NCBI RefSeq assembly: GCF_900103665.1
Contig: NZ_FNGY01000007.1
Span: 1 to 64,000, forward strand
Source of the DNA: Pedobacter steynii
GTDB lineage: Bacteria; Bacteroidota; Bacteroidia; Sphingobacteriales; Sphingobacteriaceae
DNA length: 64,000 nucleotides
Reading direction: 5' to 3'
In this document: one piece after another, positions 25,148 through 34,020 of the stretch
Layout: every line of letters begins with the position of its first letter
Numbering within the stretch: position 1 is the stretch's first letter
Translations under genes and position numbers: made by a program
Notes under the pieces: generated by a model
What the model saw: only the letters and a program-made list of their open reading frames with translations
What the model was told of the DNA's origin: nothing
Database searches by the model: none

Positions 25148-26146
25148 TTATTTTACAATATACCAATCCATCCACTTTTTAATCCACCCTACCCGCTCTT
25201 TAATAAATTTAGGTCCGAAGAAGAAATTGGACCAGTCTTCAAAATGATCATAATGGAATTTGAAGTAAAAGATCCACCATGCGAATCCGAAATAGGGAAT
25301 TGCGTTGATTTCTGCCTCCGATAGTGGCCTGACCTTCCGATAGCTTTCGATGAACACCTGGAACGCCCGGTCTGCCTCTTCCTGTGTCATTCTATGGAAG
25401 AGCACCTGCAAGAAATAATGTGCATAAAAGGAAGCCAGATCATTTACTAAATATCCTTTTCCCGCAAAATCAAAATCGAAGAAGGTGATGTTTCCATCTT
25501 CCTGAAAATGAAAATTCTTAGGTAAGAAATCATAATGGCAATATCCATATCCAAATGAAGGAAGGTCCATTTGCTCTATTTTCTTAAAAACCAGGCTTAC
25601 TGCTTGCTCGAGGTAGGCATATTCTTCATCAAGCCCCTTAAATGCTGGTTTAATCGTTTCCATGGGTAAGGTCAGCATAGAATTAAGGTTAAACTCATCT
25701 CTTGGATAATGAAGTTCCAGATTGGCCGTAAGCTGATGGATTTTTGCCATTTCCGTTCCAAGTCCTGTCAGTTGTTCATCGGACATCTCTGAAACCACCT
25801 CACCATAGGCATAAGAAAACAAGACCCCATACCGTGTTCCTTCCGCAGCATTAAAAGCCTGAATTTCTTTTCCTTCCAGGTCTTTAATCGGATGAGCTAC
25901 TTTAGCGCCCCCTTGTTGTAAAATGTTCAGCAGTTCCAGCTCTCCTTTGATCCCGGCTAATTTCCGGTGTGCATCCCTGTAAATTTTAAGAATGAATTTG
26001 TTTTCCGGGTTTTCTAAAATATAGGTATCACTCACATTGTGAATGAGCAGGCGACAGCTCATTTCATGGAATCCGTATTTTTGTGCTATCACATCTTTTA
26101 AAGCCTTAGCGGAAAGCAGAGAATACTGCGTGGGGAAGATATTCAT
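25148..26146 (-). CDS. Aminoglycoside-phosphotransferase-fold kinase
   Basis: About 332 residues from the ATG at 26146 (MNIFPTQYSLLSAK); 13 extra upstream codons to 26185 would enter the terminator hairpin of the neighbouring RND operon. The APH fold is clear: NKFILKIYRD holds the ATP-binding Lys, GYCHYDFLPKNFHF the catalytic loop with its Asp, and ITFFDFDFAGKG the metal-binding Asp. The closest shape is the homoserine-kinase-II-like or choline-kinase-like branch; the real substrate is unknown. Confidence 0.85.
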   Translation of the reverse strand: MNIFPTQYSLLSAKALKDVIAQKYGFHEMSCRLLIHNVSDTYILENPENKFILKIYRDAHRKLAGIKGELELLNILQQGGAKVAHPIKDLEGKEIQAFNAAEGTRYGVLFSYAYGEVVSEMSDEQLTGLGTEMAKIHQLTANLELHYPRDEFNLNSMLTLPMETIKPAFKGLDEEYAYLEQAVSLVFKKIEQMDLPSFGYGYCHYDFLPKNFHFQEDGNITFFDFDFAGKGYLVNDLASFYAHYFLQVLFHRMTQEEADRAFQVFIESYRKVRPLSEAEINAIPYFGFAWWIFYFKFHYDHFEDWSNFFFGPKFIKERVGWIKKWMDWYIVK

Positions 26147-26180
26147 ACCCCGCAATTTACGTAAAACCTTGAATGAGCAC

Positions 26181-26230
26181 AACAAAAAACTCCGGTTGTA
26201 CCTGTAAAAAAATACGGTACAACCGGAGTT
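26181..26230 (-). terminator. Terminator of the RND efflux operon
   Basis: A perfect 15-bp stem AACTCCGGTTGTACC / GGTACAACCGGAGTT (26188-26202 and 26216-26230) lies 12 bp after the RND stop codon. Read on the minus strand, the stem is followed by a run of Ts. Confidence 0.93.
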
Positions 26231-26242
26231 GGAAATCGAAGT

Positions 26243-29200
26243 TTATGCCTTCTCTTCTTCTTCCTGAACAGTTATTGCAGGAGGCATTAACTGGTAAATA
26301 ATTGGTGTAACAATTCTGGATAATAACGTCGAACTGATCAATCCCCCAATCAATACAATGGCCAGCGGTGCCACCAAAGGATTGGTCGATATGGCAATTG
26401 GAATCAGCCCTCCAATGGCGGTAAGTGAGGTCAGTACAATTGGCAAAAACCTGACTTCACCTGCTTCCCGGATCGCTTCCTGTAAACCTTTTCCCTGTTG
26501 TCTCAGCTGATTGGTGAAATCCACCAGCAAAATGGTATTCTTGACCTCAATTCCGGCCAATGCAATCAGACCGATAATCGCCACAAAAGACAGTGAATTA
26601 CCGGTGAGCCATAATGCTACCGCAGCACCCACTACCCCCAAAGGAATTACAGACAATACAATCAGCGTACTTTTAAAGGTTTTAAACAATAGGATCAACA
26701 CGGCAATAAATAAAAAGACCGTCACCAATATGATGCTCATAAAACCACCAAAAGAATTGTTCCTGGATTCGACCTCACCTCCCATTTCATAGCTATAACC
26801 AGCAGGGAGTTTCAGTTTATTCATTTTCAGGACTACTTCATCGATCACCCGGTTCACCAAAAAGCCTTCCTGTACATGTGCCTGTACCGATACCACCCGT
26901 TTCTTCTCCTGGTGGTTAATCACGGCTGGCGAGGCATCCAGTTTCAACGTTGCAATCTGGTTCATGGGAATCGCGTTGCCCTGTACACTGTTGACATACA
27001 GGTTTCTGAAAGCATCCATTCCCGGCCTGCCTTCCTTGGTCCTTGTGAGCAATACTCCATAACCATTTTTATTGTCGTTATTATAGAACGTTCCCATGCT
27101 CAGCCCGGTTACTGCCAATCTCGCCGTTTGGTCTATATTTAAGGTCGGGACACCTAACAACTGGGCTTTTTCCTTATTCAATACCACCCTGATGTCACTT
27201 TTGAGCAGCGCTACCGGATTATTGATATACATACTTCCCGGAACTTCATGTAGCAGCTTTTCGACCTGGATGGACAATGTGCGTAAAGAATCCAGGTTAT
27301 CCCCGAACAACCTGATTTCAACCGGTGCAATTACTGGTGGCCCCTGCTGAAAATTCTTCACTTCGATCTTCGCACCGGGATAATGTGCCCAGTGAAGCTG
27401 TAATTTCTGAATCAGCGCCAGCTTTTTATCCGGCGAAGTCTCGTCGTCCAACTGGACAAACAGCTGTGCAAAATCGCTCCTGTCATTTTCCGGGATTTCA
27501 TTATAATAAATACGCGGATTTCCCTTTCCTATATTGGAAGAAAAATACCGGACCTCGGGTTGCTGTTTCAATTCTTTCTCGATTGCACGGGTAATGCTAT
27601 CCGTATAAGAAAGGTTAGATTGGTTGGGTGTGGTAATGTTCAACAGAAACTGTGGCTTCTCTGAAGCAGGGAACAGGCTAAAGCCGATCACCTTAAACAG
27701 CATAATGGACCCCGCAAACAATGCCACCGCAACCGCCATCGTAAATAAAGGTCTTCGAAGTGCTTTTTCCAACAAAAGTGCATAACTTCCATGAATCAGC
27801 TTTTTCAGACCACGCATCAGGAAATTTCCTTCCGGATTTCCCAGGTGATTCTGCAAGAGACGGCTCGATAAGAAAGGGATGATGGTTAAAGAAACCAGCA
27901 TGGAAGCCATTACACAAAAGATCACCGCTAATGGTAAAGACCGGATAAAATCTCCCGAGCCTTCCGGTAAAAATACCAGTGGCATAAAGGCGATGACCAG
28001 GGTAATTGTACAACCGACTACGGCCAGTCCGATTTGTTTTGTGGCCTTTAACGTGGCCTCCATCCGGCTATGCCCTTCCAGCATCCAGCGTTCAATATTT
28101 TCCACCACCACAATGCTATCGTCCACCAGTAAGCCCAGGGCTACCACCAATCCGACGATACTCAGCTGATTGAGGTTAAATCCAAAAAGCTGGAGCAATA
28201 CAATCCCTATGGCCAGAGAAAGTGGAATGGAGATCATCACGATCACCGCAGGTCTGATCCCTAAAGGAAGTAAGGTCACTGCCACCAGCATGATGGCGAT
28301 CATAAAATCAAAGCCTAAGCCCGAAAGGCGCCTGTTTACATTGTTGGCCTGATCAAAATTCTGAACCAGATCAATGTTGGCAGGTAAGGTCTTTTTGAAG
28401 TTTTCCAGTACCGGAAGGTAGAGTTTTTGTGTTTTACTGATGTTTTCCCCTTCTTTCTGCGCAGCGGTCACAAATAAACAACGGTGGCCGTTTAACCTGG
28501 TAATGTGTTTTTCTTCTTCATAACCATAATATACCCTGGCTACATTTTTCAAGATGATGTTTTTCCCGCCCGCAGCGTAAACGACGGTGTTCTGAACAGC
28601 ATCCAGCGTTCTGTATTCGTTGGTTACGATATTGAAGGTCTGGTGGGCAGCATCGATACTTCCTCCCGGAATGCTGGCCATTTCGCTACGGAGACTATTG
28701 GTGATCGCGCTCAGCGGCAGATTCATTTGTGCCATCTTTTCAAGATCCAGTTCTATGCGCACCTGTTGTCTGGGCAGGCCAAAAATGGATACCTTTTTTA
28801 ATGCACTCACCTTTTCCAGTTCATCCTGGAGCTTTTCTGCAAAATACTGCATCCGGTTCCTTGGCGCATTTTCTGAAACCAGGGCTACCTGTAGGACATT
28901 TACATCTGATGGCTGCTGCTTTTGAACTTCTATGCTATAAATATCTGCAGGCAATTCAGGTCTTTTGCTGTTCACTTCCCTTACAATTTCCTGGTACTTC
29001 GCTTCTACATTGCTGCTGTATTTATATTCGACCCTTAACACCGCCACTCCGTTAGAGATATTGGTGCGGATCCTTTTGATGTCGTCTAAACCGGAAATCG
29101 TCTTTTCAAGCGGGGTAACTACCCTATCCTCAATGTCTCTCGGGCTTGTGCCAGGATATACAATAATGACAGAGAAAAAAGGCGCATGCATTTCCGGATC

Positions 29201-29308
29201 TTCCGAACGGGGCATGCTGAACATGGTTGTGACGCCCAATACGATGATCATGAGAAAGATCACCAGGGTAAACTGGCTGTTCTTTACCGCGTAATCTGAT
29301 ATTTTCAT
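26243..29308 (-). CDS. RND-family efflux pump, inner-membrane transporter
   Basis: A 1021-residue proton-driven pump of the AcrB/HAE type with two repeats of one-plus-five helices and two periplasmic loops. The first helix starts at SQFTLVIFLMIIVLG. TM4 carries the proton-relay aspartates (GLLVDDSIVVVENIE, about residue 400), and the second half has LAGIEVKNTILLVDF. It works with the adaptor and TolC encoded just upstream to export compounds across both membranes. Its ATG overlaps the adaptor stop by four bases. The substrate is unknown; the TetR gene at the head of the operon suggests induction by a drug or lipid. Confidence 0.95.
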   Translation of the reverse strand: MKISDYAVKNSQFTLVIFLMIIVLGVTTMFSMPRSEDPEMHAPFFSVIIVYPGTSPRDIEDRVVTPLEKTISGLDDIKRIRTNISNGVAVLRVEYKYSSNVEAKYQEIVREVNSKRPELPADIYSIEVQKQQPSDVNVLQVALVSENAPRNRMQYFAEKLQDELEKVSALKKVSIFGLPRQQVRIELDLEKMAQMNLPLSAITNSLRSEMASIPGGSIDAAHQTFNIVTNEYRTLDAVQNTVVYAAGGKNIILKNVARVYYGYEEEKHITRLNGHRCLFVTAAQKEGENISKTQKLYLPVLENFKKTLPANIDLVQNFDQANNVNRRLSGLGFDFMIAIMLVAVTLLPLGIRPAVIVMISIPLSLAIGIVLLQLFGFNLNQLSIVGLVVALGLLVDDSIVVVENIERWMLEGHSRMEATLKATKQIGLAVVGCTITLVIAFMPLVFLPEGSGDFIRSLPLAVIFCVMASMLVSLTIIPFLSSRLLQNHLGNPEGNFLMRGLKKLIHGSYALLLEKALRRPLFTMAVAVALFAGSIMLFKVIGFSLFPASEKPQFLLNITTPNQSNLSYTDSITRAIEKELKQQPEVRYFSSNIGKGNPRIYYNEIPENDRSDFAQLFVQLDDETSPDKKLALIQKLQLHWAHYPGAKIEVKNFQQGPPVIAPVEIRLFGDNLDSLRTLSIQVEKLLHEVPGSMYINNPVALLKSDIRVVLNKEKAQLLGVPTLNIDQTARLAVTGLSMGTFYNNDNKNGYGVLLTRTKEGRPGMDAFRNLYVNSVQGNAIPMNQIATLKLDASPAVINHQEKKRVVSVQAHVQEGFLVNRVIDEVVLKMNKLKLPAGYSYEMGGEVESRNNSFGGFMSIILVTVFLFIAVLILLFKTFKSTLIVLSVIPLGVVGAAVALWLTGNSLSFVAIIGLIALAGIEVKNTILLVDFTNQLRQQGKGLQEAIREAGEVRFLPIVLTSLTAIGGLIPIAISTNPLVAPLAIVLIGGLISSTLLSRIVTPIIYQLMPPAITVQEEEEKA

Positions 29309-30378
29309 TTTTTCTCCTTTAATGGTGAATGGATAGTGATCGCACTCTGATCCGTCAAATACGCTGATCCGGAGACAATTAAACCTTTTGCTTCCTGCAG
29401 ACCATCGCTAATGGTAACCGTATGGTCTTCAATTCCGGCAATCGTTACTTTTACTTTTTTTGCGGTCTTATCATCATTGGTGATAAACACATACCCCGTA
29501 TTGCCATCTCCATCCAGCAAAGCTTCATAAGGTATTTTCCAAACCCCTTTATGTTCCGTTTTTCCGGAAGGACTGATGATGGCTTTTCCAAACATCCCTG
29601 AGGCAATTTGTGGTTTCTTGCCTGTTAAGGTGATGTGTGCAGTGAAAGTACCTGTAGCAGGATCAACACCTTCCGATTTGCGACTGAGGAAACCTTCCAT
29701 AAATTGTCCAGGCAATGCAGCTGTTTCCACCTTTGCCGGATCGTTCAATTTCAACAGTGCCCATTCCTGATCACTGATGCCTACCTTCAATAACCATTTT
29801 CCGGATTGGGCACCATTGGTTTGTAATACGGCAGTTCCGGGAGAAACCTGTTGCCCCGCATCGGCCAGTTTTTTCAGGATATAACCGTCCTGTGAAGCAT
29901 GGATTTCAGAATACCTTCTGTTAAAAGCAACGAGGTTTACCTGTTGTTCGGCCAGCTGAAGAGCTGTTTTGCTGTTTTGCAACTGCTCCAATGTAGCGAC
30001 ACTATCGGCATACAGGTTTTTAGTGCGCTGATAATCACGCTTCGCTTTTTCCTGATTCAGCTGCACCTGCTGCACCTGTGCATTGATTTCAGTCAGGTTT
30101 AAGGTGGCCAGCAGCTGACCTTTCCTTACTGCATCTCCTTCTTTAACGAGCACACGATTGATAATACCACCTGTTTTGAAGGATAACATCACTTCATCGT
30201 CGGTGGTAAACTCTCCCGATACCGTAACCGGGGCATTGCTATGTTCCTGATTCAGCAGCATCACCTGAACCGGAATATTGTCTTTGACGGTTGTTTTCTG
30301 TTCAACCGGTTTTGAGCTATTGCAGGCATAATAAAGTGGCGTGCACAACAATAGGGCTGCATAATGAATGGCTTTCAT
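29305..30378 (-). CDS. RND efflux periplasmic adaptor (MFP), lipoprotein
   Basis: A 357-residue membrane-fusion protein. The N-terminus is a lipoprotein signal (LLLCTPLYYAC-NSSK). The biotinyl-lipoyl half-motif is VLVKEGDAVRKGQLLATLNL, followed by a coiled-coil hairpin (about residues 105-145) and beta-barrel domains. It links the RND pump to TolC in the periplasm. It is the third gene of the TetR-TolC-MFP-RND operon, with an 11-bp gap from TolC and a 4-bp overlap with RND. Confidence 0.93.
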   Translation of the reverse strand: MKAIHYAALLLCTPLYYACNSSKPVEQKTTVKDNIPVQVMLLNQEHSNAPVTVSGEFTTDDEVMLSFKTGGIINRVLVKEGDAVRKGQLLATLNLTEINAQVQQVQLNQEKAKRDYQRTKNLYADSVATLEQLQNSKTALQLAEQQVNLVAFNRRYSEIHASQDGYILKKLADAGQQVSPGTAVLQTNGAQSGKWLLKVGISDQEWALLKLNDPAKVETAALPGQFMEGFLSRKSEGVDPATGTFTAHITLTGKKPQIASGMFGKAIISPSGKTEHKGVWKIPYEALLDGDGNTGYVFITNDDKTAKKVKVTIAGIEDHTVTISDGLQEAKGLIVSGSAYLTDQSAITIHSPLKEKK

Positions 30379-30389
30379 GTATATGAGTT

Positions 30390-31763
30390 TTAATGAGGGT
30401 TATGGATTGGATAGCTGGCCTGGTCGCGTTCCAGTTGAGCAAGTGTAATCTGTAAATCTGCCTGGGTCTCCGCCATGCGCAACCGGGAACTGGTGAGTTG
30501 ATCCTGGGCATCTATCAATTCGAGGTACAACAACTGACCTGCGTTGTAGGCTTTAAGCTGGTCCTTATAATATTTTGTGGCCAATGTTAAACCTGCAATC
30601 GCACTGTTACATGCGGCTTTGGCCGAATTGTAATTGTTATACGTCTGAAGAAGCTGTAACCGGAGTGATTGTTCTGCTTCGTCTAGTCTGGCCTGGGTGA
30701 CTTTGAGTCCGGATTGTGCCTGTGCCGCACGGAATTTATTTTTACCACCGGTAAAGATGTCCCACTGCAGGTTTACTCCCCAAAGGTAATATCTCGTTTT
30801 ATCGTTGATCTTGAAATCTGTTCCCTGAGAACCCAGGTCCAGAAAAGTGCTCAATTTAGGAATGATATTGGAACGTTGCAATTTATAGTCAAGGCTATTT
30901 ACCGCTTTCAAAGCCTGTAATTGTTTGAGCTCCTCGCGACCGGAAATACCGGTTAGCGTATCTGGCTCAGCAATGACCGTCGTGATAGCAGTTGTTATGA
31001 TGGAATCTTTTAAAGGGCGGTTGAGTAAAAAGTTAAAATAGGCTTTTGCATTTCCCACATTCCGCTGCGCATTGATCAATGCGGCGTTGGTCTTTTGCTG
31101 TTCTGTTTGTGCACGCAGCAATGCGGTTCCGTTTCTGACTCCATTTTTAAGGAGACTGGCATTGACGCGGATATTTTCGGCAATGAGTACCAGCGCGCTT
31201 TGATAAGCCTCAACTCCCTGTAAGGCCTGATAGTAATGGTAGTACGCCGTTTTGATGTCTTTTACTAAAGTTCTTTTATAAACGTTCAAGGCCGCCTGCT
31301 GACTGCTGATGAGTTGTTGTTTGATCTCTTTGTTGTAGCGGATCTCGGCATTGATCAGGGAAAGAGAAGTCCTCAGTTTCACATCATAAAAATTATCAGG
31401 GTTCAGTAAGAACGACTGATTGGGAAGCTGAGGAAATTTGTTGGAAGCCGTTAATTCGTTCAGTGCCGCATACACCGGATTAACCAGGTCTCCTACCGGT
31501 ACATCAATCGTACGGCCCCCATCTGCTTTTGTATAACTGCCCAACATGCTTACCGTTGGCATATACATAGCTTTTGCTTCTTTCAAAGCAAACATTGCCC
31601 TTTCGAGATCGAATTGCTGTTGCTTGAGCCCCTGGTTTTGGGCAAAGGCAAAACTAATGTAATCGTCCAGCGGCCGGTTTTCTTCCTGAGCTGCCGCAGG
31701 CCTCCACAAAGCCAACACACAGGCAATGAAGACGATGGATGTTTTAATAAATGATGTGTACAT
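30390..31763 (-). CDS. TolC-family outer-membrane efflux protein
   Basis: A 457-residue protein with a signal peptide (MYTSFIKTSIVFIACVLALW, ending near AAAQ) and two outer-membrane-efflux repeats of long helices (ALKEAKAMYMPTVSMLGSYT; RLDEAEQSLRLQLLQTYNNY). It forms the exit duct for the pump encoded downstream. Its start region is duplicated 78 bp upstream (see the repeat entry), and an operator-like sequence touches the start codon. Confidence 0.93.
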   Translation of the reverse strand: MYTSFIKTSIVFIACVLALWRPAAAQEENRPLDDYISFAFAQNQGLKQQQFDLERAMFALKEAKAMYMPTVSMLGSYTKADGGRTIDVPVGDLVNPVYAALNELTASNKFPQLPNQSFLLNPDNFYDVKLRTSLSLINAEIRYNKEIKQQLISSQQAALNVYKRTLVKDIKTAYYHYYQALQGVEAYQSALVLIAENIRVNASLLKNGVRNGTALLRAQTEQQKTNAALINAQRNVGNAKAYFNFLLNRPLKDSIITTAITTVIAEPDTLTGISGREELKQLQALKAVNSLDYKLQRSNIIPKLSTFLDLGSQGTDFKINDKTRYYLWGVNLQWDIFTGGKNKFRAAQAQSGLKVTQARLDEAEQSLRLQLLQTYNNYNSAKAACNSAIAGLTLATKYYKDQLKAYNAGQLLYLELIDAQDQLTSSRLRMAETQADLQITLAQLERDQASYPIHNPH

Positions 31764-31870
31764 AGTGAACAGTGTTTAGTGTTGGTGCAAAAAATTTTGA
31801 TTTGAGGATCAGGTTTAATTAATTATAAATGATGTATACATAATAAACAGTGTTTAGTCATTGGGTAAAA
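31749..31870 (-). repeat. 78-bp-offset direct repeat containing the tolC start region
   Basis: The segments 31749-31793 and 31827-31871 are near-identical (AAATGATGTnTACATA, then nTnAACAGTGTTTAGT, TTGG and an A run). The first contains the tolC ATG and its first codons; the second repeats them, so the minus strand has an 8-codon frame MYTSFIIN from 31841 that stops at once. Each copy holds a half-palindromic site resembling the TetR operator (31764-31780 and 31842-31858). Confidence 0.8.
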
Positions 31871-31875
31871 AAAAC

Positions 31876-32487
31876 CTAGACTACAATAGAGTCCAGATAT
31901 TCTTCTACCGCTTTAAATAATACGGGCTTAATTGATTCTTCCTCAATTGCCATAACTTTTAATCTGCAACGGAGGTTAAGTGAGACCAGTCCATGCATCA
32001 TAGACCAAACCTGCAAGCCGGCTTGGACTGGGTCTTTAAAAATTAACAGCCCATTTTTCATGCATTCTTCCAGACAATCAGCCAGACAGTTAAAGGTCGC
32101 CACTCCATTGTCTTTATGGAGGTCTTCATCTACGTTCATTGGTGCACGAATGATAAACATCAGATCGTACAATTCAGGATTCTCCAGTGCGAAAGAGACA
32201 TAGGCCTTTCCTAATTGCTCCAGTCGCTCTATGGGATTTTTGCTTATTGCTTTTGTCTTAAAGGTTTCCAGTAGTTGCAAAAAAGCCTGAGCTTGTACTT
32301 CATACAACAATTCGTCTTTATCTTTGTAATATAAATAGATGGTCCCTGGGCTGTATTCAATGGAATCTGCAATATTGCGGATCGAAGTTTTTGCATAACC
32401 ATCTTCCAGGAACATTTTCATGGCCGCTGTGGTGATCATCTTCTTCATCTCCCCTTTTTCACGTTCTTTTCTTTCTGAGATTCCCAT
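31876..32487 (-). CDS. TetR-family regulator of the RND efflux operon
   Basis: A 203-residue repressor. The DNA-binding helix-turn-helix is TSIRNIADSIEYSPGTIYLY with YKDKDELLY, and the C-terminal ligand domain holds a WSMMHGLVSL element typical of the WHG subgroup. It heads the operon on the same strand as tolC, mfp and rnd, so it probably represses itself and the pump. The palindrome TACTGAATGGTGTTCAGTA sits in its own promoter, and similar sites lie upstream of tolC. Confidence 0.93.
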   Translation of the reverse strand: MGISERKEREKGEMKKMITTAAMKMFLEDGYAKTSIRNIADSIEYSPGTIYLYYKDKDELLYEVQAQAFLQLLETFKTKAISKNPIERLEQLGKAYVSFALENPELYDLMFIIRAPMNVDEDLHKDNGVATFNCLADCLEECMKNGLLIFKDPVQAGLQVWSMMHGLVSLNLRCRLKVMAIEEESIKPVLFKAVEEYLDSIVV

Positions 32488-32505
32488 GGTTTTATATTAA
32501 CACCG

Positions 32506-32538
32506 CAAATATACTGAATGGTGTTCAGTAAATCCAAA
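32506..32538 (-). promoter_or_regulatory. Promoter and operator of the TetR-efflux operon
   Basis: On the minus strand TTTG (32535-32538), 21 bases and TATATTTG (32506-32513) form a consensus promoter. The 19-bp palindrome TACTGAATGGTGTTCAGTA (32512-32530, 7-bp arms) fills most of the spacer. The predicted leader is about 12 nt. Confidence 0.85.
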
Positions 32539-32589
32539 TGAATTCGGAAAAAGATGAGTTTGCAACCTGCCTATTCCTAAATAGACCTT

Positions 32590-32787
32590 ACAAAGGGCTC
32601 TAATAGGCTCCTGTAACGCTCCGAGAAGGCTCCTTACCTGAAAGGTTATTGAGAGGTAATTGGAAGGTTATTGAAAGGTTGAAATAACCTTTGAACTACT
32701 TCGAACAACTTCCGGATTACCTTCCAATTACCTTCCAACCTAAGAGCGTAATAGGAGCGTATTAGGAGACATCCAGGCGCCTATAAG
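32590..32787. repeat. 11-bp-phased palindromic array in a large intergenic region
   Basis: Eighteen consecutive 11-base units follow each other without a break in phase. They fall into four blocks: units ending GCTCC (TAATAGGCTCC, TGTAACGCTCC, GAGAAGGCTCC), units like GTTATTGAAAG, units like TTCCAATTACC, and units like GAGCGTATTAG. The first and last blocks are inverted relatives of each other, as are the two middle ones; GGTAATTGGAAGGT (32655-32668) and ACCTTCCAATTACC (32719-32732) are perfect inverted copies. The whole is symmetric about 32690. 11 is not a multiple of three, so coding is unlikely. Confidence 0.9.
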
Positions 32788-33084
32788 AACTGCCTTATAA
32801 ATTGTCGGATCCATGACCATTTTTATATAAAAAACAGCATTTATCTAAATAAAATTACCTTAAAAACACAATTACAAGCATTATGTAAACTTTAGAGAAA
32901 AATAAATACCTAAAAGGTGCCTCAATACAATTCAATTACCATATATTCGACATAGATCAATTTAAACAGATGACATAGACAAAAAAATCTTAATTATTTA
33001 ACCCAACGAGCCTCGCGGTCGTAAACTGGTAATTTATAATGCGAGAGTAAGTGTGGCGCCAAATCCCTACATTCGTAGTCCAAA

Positions 33085-33265
33085 AGCCTCTTAGGTGGGG
33101 CTGGTGCTTGCTTATATTTTTGTATTATAACCGTTTCGAAAGAAATGGCGAAGCTGATACTTCAATTCATTTTGAAGTTGAGGCGGGCTTACCAGTGCCT
33201 CGACCACAAATATAGAAAGCAAGTCACCAGCCCCTTCTACGGGCTTGACTCCTATTCCATAAGGC
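33085..33265. ncRNA. Possible structured RNA or mobile hairpin element upstream of the 33286 gene
   Basis: A long imperfect stem is formed by 33097-33122 and 33207-33234: GGGGCTGGTG plus CTTGCTT on the left match CACCAGCCCC and AAGCAAG on the right, with small bulges. AAGCC / GGCTT pairs extend it outward. Inside lie at least three hairpins: TTTC-gaaa-GAAA (about 33134-33145), ACTTCAA-ttcatt-TTGAAGT (33159-33178) and GTTGAGGC / GCCTCGAC (33177-33204, one G-U). This multi-branch layout ends about 20 bases before the next gene. I do not recognise an RNA family. Confidence 0.4.
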
Positions 33266-33285
33266 TCGATTTAATTTCTTAAATC

Positions 33286-33885
33286 ATGAGCAATAAAGAC
33301 AACCTCCGTTACAACCATCTTACCAAAGAACAAATTTCTAACCCTCACCTATTCCTGGAATACTTTTGCAGGTGCGACATCGACATTGAAGGCCTCCGAA
33401 TCGAATTCTTCCATATGATCCGTTCTGCATGTTCTTCCAAAAAATATGGCAACCCAGAGGATTATTTTCATTATCACCGATGCCTGCTTCAATTCTTAGA
33501 AGTGGCACATATCTTCTTTAGAAGAGGGAAGAAATTCTCTATTGCAGCGGACCTTATCGTATGTACACCTTGCACAACAGATCTTTCTAAATATTACCAC
33601 AGCCTCATCAACTGCCATTTCAGGAACCTCTCTCATGAGGAAATCAGAAATACCAATTGTTTCTTTACAGATTTCTTTGGTTACAAATCACTCGACGACT
33701 GGCGCTGGATGTTGAGCCGGATTGTAGAATATGCTTACCGTACTACAACCATTGATGAAGTGATTGAAGATGGAGCTGAGATGGTCATCATCAGAGAATA
33801 TATCGAAAAACTGATTGAAGTGATTTACCTGATTGACAATACCCAGTCGGTCATTTACCTACAAAGCACCGCATCAATAAATTAA
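33286..33885 (+). CDS. Protein of unknown function, 199 residues
   Basis: A soluble, probably mostly helical protein without signal peptide or membrane segment, containing seven cysteines. Aromatic and acidic residues are abundant (FFTDFFGYKSLDDWRWMLSR is the most distinctive segment). I do not recognise a domain. It follows the multi-hairpin element by about 20 bp and precedes the peptide gene at 34081 on the same strand by 195 bp. Codon use is normal for the window. A link to the peptide gene is possible but unproven. Confidence 0.7.
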   Translation: MSNKDNLRYNHLTKEQISNPHLFLEYFCRCDIDIEGLRIEFFHMIRSACSSKKYGNPEDYFHYHRCLLQFLEVAHIFFRRGKKFSIAADLIVCTPCTTDLSKYYHSLINCHFRNLSHEEIRNTNCFFTDFFGYKSLDDWRWMLSRIVEYAYRTTTIDEVIEDGAEMVIIREYIEKLIEVIYLIDNTQSVIYLQSTASIN

Positions 33886-34020
33886 TGGTTATTCCACGTA
33901 ATGACTCATCGCTAATTTATTCTACTCTTTTTCTTATCCCGAACTCACAATAATACGAACTATGGATAGCGGTAATGAATGGATGAGGACCAGTTTAGGA
34001 CATAAAGAAAACAAAACAAT

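Larger units (their letters stand above)
32488..33285. other. 798-bp intergenic region rich in structured elements
   Basis: Between the divergent tetR and the unknown gene at 33286 no protein gene is evident. From left to right it holds the tetR promoter and operator (to 32538), the 11-bp-phased palindromic array (32590-32787), an AT-rich stretch (32788-33000), a possible CTCGC/GCGAG hairpin (about 33012-33045) and the multi-hairpin element at 33085-33265. Confidence 0.7.

Noticed and set aside
32590..32787. CRISPR array
   Set aside because: The 11-bp units are contiguous, without spacers of 25-40 bp, and no cas gene is present.
33085..33265. tRNA, tmRNA, SRP RNA or RNase P RNA
   Set aside because: Hairpins are present, but none of the conserved sequences of these RNAs could be found.
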